Source of the DNA: Bacteroidales bacterium UBA4345
GTDB lineage: Bacteria > Bacteroidota > Bacteroidia > Bacteroidales > Paludibacteraceae
DNA: 18,282 nucleotides
Assembly: GCA_002396385.1 (NCBI GenBank)
Contig: DGTD01000060.1
Location: forward strand, 1 to 18,282
Direction: 5' to 3'
The position numbers were made by a program, and so were the translations under genes. Numbering within the stretch: the first letter of the stretch is position 1; every line of letters starts with the position of its first letter. The notes below the pieces were generated by a model. That model did no database searches. It saw nothing but the letters and a program-made list of their open reading frames with translations, and was not told the origin of the DNA. Shown piece after piece: positions 14,465 to 18,282 of the stretch.

Positions 14465-15649
14465 TTAATAATTAGTACCATAAGGTCGGTAAGTAGCACG
14501 CTCGCGATATATAAATTGGAAGTTAGTCCAATCCTCGGCATGTTTGTACGCGTCAACGGCATAATACTTCACATAAAGCGTCGACTTCTCAAAAACTTTT
14601 TGTACGAAAGCGTTCGCTCCTACTTTCGGAGGTTTTGTTCCAAACAAATGGATAGAAGTCAGCAAATCGCATTCAGTAAATGCCTCCTCGCCAATTTCCG
14701 TCAAAGTTCTCGGAAGAGAAACGTTCTTTAACTCAGTACACCCAGCAAACGCCCTGTTCCCAATTTCGTCTACTCCATCGGGAATAACAATATTAGCAAG
14801 AGAGGAACAGTTTTCGAACGCATGATTGCCAATACGCTTCATTTTTTTCGGCATTGTCACCTGTCGAAGGCTGCTACAGCCACTAAAAGTACCCGACTCA
14901 ATGACATCGATAGATTTTGGAATCGATATGGAAACCAATCGGTTGCACTCTTGGAACGCATAACGACGAATTTCCACCAAATCTTTTGGCAAAACAACCG
15001 ACACCAAATCTTTACAATTTGAAAAAGCACCGGCCCCAATAGTAGTGGTATTAGCCGGCAACGAGAACGACTGTTCAGTCTTCCCGGCAGGATATGCAAT
15101 CAGCCGGGTCCAGTTCTTCGAGAACAAGACGCCGTTCACATCTACATAGTCTTTGTTAGCGACATCCACAACAATACTTTTCAGCGCCCAGTTGTGCCAA
15201 AAAGCGCCGTCACCTATTTCAGAGACAGAAGCCGGGATAACAAGCCTTGTCAATCCCGTACAGTAGTTGAAAGCCTCCACACCTATACTCGTAACTTTGT
15301 CGGGAATGTTGATAGCTGAAAGATTTCTACAACCATAGAAAGCCTTGTAACCTATAGTTCGCAAAGAAGCAGGCAACGTTATCCTTGCAACATCTTCACA
15401 ATCGGCGAATGCAAAATCACCAACGGCTTTAACCACAAAAGGTCGTCCTTCAATCGTCAACTGCTGCGGTAACAGTAAGTCGCCCTCCGCTTTTTTATCG
15501 CACTTCACCAGTTCAACGCCATCACTGTCTATAATACGGTAGGTGAAAACACCGTCAACAAAAGACTTTCCACTCTGCTGTCCATAAGCAAAAGTAGAAC
15601 AAGCGAGTACAAATAAAAGGAAGGATAATGTTCTGTATAGATTGTTCAT
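14465..15649 (-). CDS. Secreted BspA-type leucine-rich repeat protein
   Basis: This 394-residue protein has an N-terminal signal peptide (MNNLYRTLSFLLFVLACSTFAYG), with likely cleavage after G23. A cysteine at 17 in VLAC is a poor lipobox, so a lipoprotein is possible but less likely. Residues about 75-335 are tandem 23-residue BspA/Treponema-type repeats (LRR_5) of the form IGxxAFxxCxxLxxIxLPxSLxx, interrupted near 165-190 by the common island GVLFSKNWTRLIAYPAGK. The end (VKYYAVDAYKHAEDWTNFQFI) is the usual capping segment. Such proteins sit on the surface or are exported and bind host or environmental polymers. There is no type IX sorting domain. It is transcribed divergently from the xylanase gene, with 259 bp between starts. 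Confidence 0.92.
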   Translation of the reverse strand: MNNLYRTLSFLLFVLACSTFAYGQQSGKSFVDGVFTYRIIDSDGVELVKCDKKAEGDLLLPQQLTIEGRPFVVKAVGDFAFADCEDVARITLPASLRTIGYKAFYGCRNLSAINIPDKVTSIGVEAFNYCTGLTRLVIPASVSEIGDGAFWHNWALKSIVVDVANKDYVDVNGVLFSKNWTRLIAYPAGKTEQSFSLPANTTTIGAGAFSNCKDLVSVVLPKDLVEIRRYAFQECNRLVSISIPKSIDVIESGTFSGCSSLRQVTMPKKMKRIGNHAFENCSSLANIVIPDGVDEIGNRAFAGCTELKNVSLPRTLTEIGEEAFTECDLLTSIHLFGTKPPKVGANAFVQKVFEKSTLYVKYYAVDAYKHAEDWTNFQFIYRERATYRPYGTNY

Positions 15650-15674
15650 TTTCTATTTCATTGAATTGTTTGCA

Positions 15675-15682
15675 CGAAGATA
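15675..15682 (-). promoter_or_regulatory. Candidate -7 box for the BspA-type LRR gene
   Basis: On the minus strand the bases read TATCTTCG, one base off TAnnTTTG, placed 25 bases before the ATG at 15649. The position is right for a short leader, but no well-spaced -33 box is seen. Confidence 0.3.
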
Positions 15683-15832
15683 ATCATTTTTCACTCAATA
15701 GGCGCACTCAGCCACTAAGATTATTGGAGAACAACGGTAAACGCAATAAGCCAACACATTAGAAAAAAACGTTGACTGAAATATTACAATACAATGAAAG
15801 AAAATTTCAACAACCAATTCCCTGTTAGCGCA

Positions 15833-15840
15833 TAAATTTG
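15833..15840 (+). promoter_or_regulatory. Candidate -7 box for the GH10 xylanase gene
   Basis: TAAATTTG is an exact fit to TAnnTTTG. Transcription would start near 15847, giving a leader of about 60 bases before the ATG at 15909. A TTTC about 24 bases upstream is a poor -33 match. The remaining 259-bp divergent gap shows no operator, repeat or ORF that I can support. Confidence 0.42.
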
Positions 15841-15908
15841 CCGTGTTGATGAACATAAAATTCGACACTAACTAACACATATCAAGTTACACTTAAAAGT
15901 TTATTGCC

Positions 15909-18023
15909 ATGAAACAATCTTTACTAACTACAATTGCTATAGCTCTGACATTGGGGACTACAGCAAACGCACAACTCGCAAAAGATGTGAGAAGCTGCAA
16001 ATTTTTAGGAAACATTACTACGACTAAGGACTGGTCGACAGGAGAGCAAGTTGACTGGAACGATTGTAAGCTAACATTTTCAGATTATTGGAACCAGGTT
16101 ACCTGCGAGAACGCCACCAAATGGGGTTCGGTACACCAAAGTTGGGGTAAATTCAACTGGGGAAGTGCAGACAAGACCCATGACTACTGTAAGCAGAAAG
16201 GCATCTTGTTCAAATTTCACGCCTTGATATGGGGTAGCCAGCATCCTACATGGATTGAAAATTTGAGCGTCGACGAAACCAAAAAGGCCATCATTGAATG
16301 GTACGACGAGGTAGCAAAGCACTACCCCGACCTCCAGATTATCGACGTAGTTAACGAAGCCATCTATTCAGGCGGAGATTATCACTCTCCATACAAACAG
16401 ACGAAAATCATCCAGGCTTTAGGTTCTCTTGCAGAAGACAGAGCACAAAAAGAGACCGGCAACCGTCCGAGCTACAACTGCAGTACCAACGGCTACCCTA
16501 ACACGAACTCGTACCAGTGGATTGCCGAGGCCTTCCGTCTGGCTCGCGAACGCTGGCCTGAAGCCATTTTGATTTACAACGACTACAACACCTTCCAGTG
16601 GCAGAAGACCGAGTTCATCAACCTCATCAACGGTTTGAAAGCCTGCGGCGCCCCAATTGACGCTGCTGGAAACCAGGCTCACGACTTGAACGACATGAGC
16701 GGATCCCAGTTCAAAAGTGCCTTGGAAGATATCCACAACAAAACCCAGTTGCCACAGTACATTACCGAGTACGACATAGCAAAGAAAAACGACGCCACTT
16801 TCGAGACCCGTTACAAAGAACAATTCCCTGTAATGTGGGAAGCCGACTATGTGGCAGGTGTAACTCTTTGGGGTTGGATTTACGGTCACACTTGGGTAAA
16901 GGACGGCGGAGATAACGGAGCTTCTGGCCTTGTGAGGAACTGCCAGAAACGTTCTGCTTTCACTTGGCTTGAGCAATATATGAGATCTGATGCGGCTATT
17001 AACGCCAAAAGTCCTCTCTGTGTAGGCCAGGCAGCCAAAGGTGTAACAGTCAAACTCTCCGTTACATCCGAGACCATTTCTGTTGGCGACGAGGTTGGCT
17101 TCCAAGTGGAGGCTTCTTCTAAAGCCGGGAATGTAAACCACATCGAGGTGTACGTTAACGACGAACTGATCGAAGACAAAGGAAACGTAAATTCGTACTC
17201 AGGTACATTTGCCCCTACAGATGCAGGTGTTTACGAAATAAAAGTCATTGCTTACGACGACAAGAACGAGTCGGCAGAAAAAACGGCCAAAGTAACTGTT
17301 TGCGCCCAGAAAGCACCTTACGGAGGCACCGCGGCTAAAATACCAGGTACAATTGAAGCCGAAAACTTCGATGAAGGCTGCGAGGGCATTGCATACCACG
17401 ACACAGACGACGGGAACGAAGGAAAAGAATACAGACAGACAGGTATTGACGTGGTTACTGGCAATAACAGCTATGCCATAGGCTACACTGCAAAGGGCGA
17501 ATGGACTGACTACTCTGTCAACGTCATCTGCGACGGAACCTACGATATTACCGCATACGTAGCATCGGGCAGCGGCAATTCCGGTTTCACGGTTAGCGCT
17601 ATTGAGAACGGCCAAACATACGCTGAAACCCAAACGATAGAAGCCCCTCAAGGAGAAGACTGGGACACCTATTCAGCCATAAAGACCTCCATCAACCTTC
17701 GCAAGGGAGAGCAAACCATACGCTTCAGCATCGTTGGTCCTTACATCAACATAGACAAAGTCACCTTCGACAATTCTGATTGCGAGACTTTATTCGATGC
17801 GACTCCAAGCTCAAGCATCAGCATATATCCATCTCCTGCCACTAACCACATCAGCGTTAGCGGAGTTGAAGAAGCAGGTTTGAAATTGATAGACAGTACA
17901 GGTAGGGCAATTGCCACATCTTCTTCTACCGAACTAGACATTCCTGAAACCTGCAAAGGAGTTTATACGCTTATTATAAGTACCGACAACAATGTTATAG
18001 TAAAGAAGATTGTAATAAAATAA
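15909..18023 (+). CDS. Secreted GH10 endo-1,4-beta-xylanase with Ig-like, CBM6 and T9SS sorting domains
   Basis: This 704-residue modular enzyme is predicted to cut the xylan backbone outside the cell. A signal peptide covers residues 1-21 (cleavage near ANA-QL). The GH10 barrel spans about 25-360: WGSVHQSWGKFNW (72-84), FKFHALIWGSQHP (101-113), acid/base E150 in DVVNEA, YNDYN (223-227), GNQAHDL (254-260), nucleophile E287 in ITEYDI, and LWGWIYGHTW (320-329). An extra stretch between E150 and the next conserved helix (about 170-200) lengthens a loop beside the active site. An Ig-like domain follows at about 378-466, then CBM6 at about 470-622, starting IPGTIEAENF and ending YINIDKVTF. Residues 636-704 (SISIYPSPATNHISV ... 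VKKIVIK) are a type A T9SS C-terminal sorting domain. No SusC/SusD pair or other carbohydrate gene is next to it in the window. Confidence 0.95.
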   Translation: MKQSLLTTIAIALTLGTTANAQLAKDVRSCKFLGNITTTKDWSTGEQVDWNDCKLTFSDYWNQVTCENATKWGSVHQSWGKFNWGSADKTHDYCKQKGILFKFHALIWGSQHPTWIENLSVDETKKAIIEWYDEVAKHYPDLQIIDVVNEAIYSGGDYHSPYKQTKIIQALGSLAEDRAQKETGNRPSYNCSTNGYPNTNSYQWIAEAFRLARERWPEAILIYNDYNTFQWQKTEFINLINGLKACGAPIDAAGNQAHDLNDMSGSQFKSALEDIHNKTQLPQYITEYDIAKKNDATFETRYKEQFPVMWEADYVAGVTLWGWIYGHTWVKDGGDNGASGLVRNCQKRSAFTWLEQYMRSDAAINAKSPLCVGQAAKGVTVKLSVTSETISVGDEVGFQVEASSKAGNVNHIEVYVNDELIEDKGNVNSYSGTFAPTDAGVYEIKVIAYDDKNESAEKTAKVTVCAQKAPYGGTAAKIPGTIEAENFDEGCEGIAYHDTDDGNEGKEYRQTGIDVVTGNNSYAIGYTAKGEWTDYSVNVICDGTYDITAYVASGSGNSGFTVSAIENGQTYAETQTIEAPQGEDWDTYSAIKTSINLRKGEQTIRFSIVGPYINIDKVTFDNSDCETLFDATPSSSISIYPSPATNHISVSGVEEAGLKLIDSTGRAIATSSSTELDIPETCKGVYTLIISTDNNVIVKKIVIK

Positions 18024-18043
18024 GGCAAAAACAACAACTTTCT

Positions 18044-18079
18044 AAAAGAGCTGGCTCGCGACGAGTCGGCTCTTTTTTT
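18044..18079 (+). terminator. Rho-independent terminator after the xylanase gene
   Basis: The arms at 18044-18058 and 18062-18076 pair over 15 positions with two G-U wobbles around a 3-base loop, followed directly by a run of T (18073-18079). It lies 20 bp after the xylanase stop, so that gene is probably monocistronic. Confidence 0.93.
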
Positions 18080-18225
18080 GGACCCTCAAATCCGCAAATA
18101 GCTTAGATTTGAAATGGATTAGGATATTGCAAATTATTTGGTAACCATACAAACTATAATACGGCCTCTTTCCGAACCAGTGTCCTGTTCCATAAACTCA
18201 GTTCGCAATGTTATCCCTTAATTGT

Positions 18226-18253
18226 TAAATTTGTAGTTATAAGAAAAAGGAGG
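18226..18253 (+). promoter_or_regulatory. Candidate promoter box and strong Shine-Dalgarno sequence for the last gene
   Basis: TAAATTTG at 18226-18233 is an exact TAnnTTTG match, and AAGGAGG at 18247-18253 lies 4 bases before an ATG at 18258. Together they mark a new transcription unit with a very short leader. A full Shine-Dalgarno sequence is unusual in Bacteroidota, where most genes in this window lack one. The stretch 18080-18225 between terminator and promoter shows nothing else. Confidence 0.55.
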
Positions 18254-18257
18254 CACA

Positions 18258-18282
18258 ATGGGCTTGTATTTGAATCCGAACG
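18258..18282 (+). CDS. Start of a further gene (3' truncated), possibly AAA-ATPase-like/PD-(D/E)XK family
   Basis: Only eight codons are in the window: MGLYLNPN. The start is supported by the Shine-Dalgarno sequence 4 bases upstream and the promoter box before it. The opening resembles the MGxYLNPGN start that I recall for the 'AAA-ATPase-like' proteins with a C-terminal PD-(D/E)XK nuclease domain (DUF1703 group), common in gut Bacteroidota and Firmicutes. Eight residues cannot prove this. Confidence 0.4.

Noticed and set aside
14465..15649. Periodic pattern in the LRR gene considered as a DNA repeat array
   Set aside because: The 69-base periodicity comes from 23-residue protein repeats whose DNA has diverged; there are no identical units or spacers, so it is neither CRISPR nor a satellite.
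15794..15835. A 13-codon frame (MKENFNNQFPVSA) in the leader region of the xylanase gene
   Set aside because: It is very short, lies mostly upstream of the predicted transcription start and has no regulatory codon pattern.

Overview
The window comes from a Bacteroidota genome, most likely Prevotella-like (Prevotellaceae). The evidence is a cell-wall/division (dcw) cluster in the Bacteroidota order, a xylanase ending in a type IX secretion sorting domain, a BspA-type leucine-rich-repeat protein, a remnant of a Rpn/PD-(D/E)XK family common in this group, A-rich leaders mostly without Shine-Dalgarno sequences, and TAnnTTTG promoter boxes. The genus is inferred from gene content only.

Bases 1-12685 (+ strand) form one tightly packed operon: murE (5' end missing), mraY, murD, ftsW, murG, murC, ftsQ, ftsA, two different ftsZ genes in tandem, and a yqeY-type gene. 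Gaps run from 3 to 38 bp and a strong hairpin terminator follows at 12721. MurE, MurD and MurC build the UDP-MurNAc-peptide, MraY and MurG turn it into lipid II, FtsW polymerises it at the septum, and FtsQ, FtsA and FtsZ organise the division site.

The most notable feature is the pair of ftsZ genes. FtsZ1 (9449-10849) keeps the visible GTPase residues but has an atypical C-terminus. FtsZ2 (10862-12223) has substitutions at three nucleotide-site positions (first-glycine region of the tubulin signature, the FEGxxR arginine and the T7-loop asparagine) but ends in FLDNNVD, which I recall as the usual Bacteroidota FtsZ tail. The adjacent FtsA also departs from consensus in its nucleotide motifs. 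This looks like a split-function, two-subunit FtsZ system.

Bases 12764-15649 (mainly - strand) are accessory: a barstar-like ribonuclease inhibitor in AT-rich DNA, preceded by a truncated Rpn-type gene, then an ADP-ribosylglycohydrolase of the DraG family, then a secreted BspA-type LRR protein. An apparently gene-less minus-strand promoter fires into the operon's terminator hairpin.

Bases 15650-18282 (+ strand) hold a secreted GH10 xylanase with an Ig-like domain, a CBM6 and a T9SS tail, its terminator, and the first eight codons of a further gene that has an unusually perfect Shine-Dalgarno sequence. No tRNA, rRNA, CRISPR array or complete insertion sequence was seen, and no gene-free stretch exceeds 300 bases.
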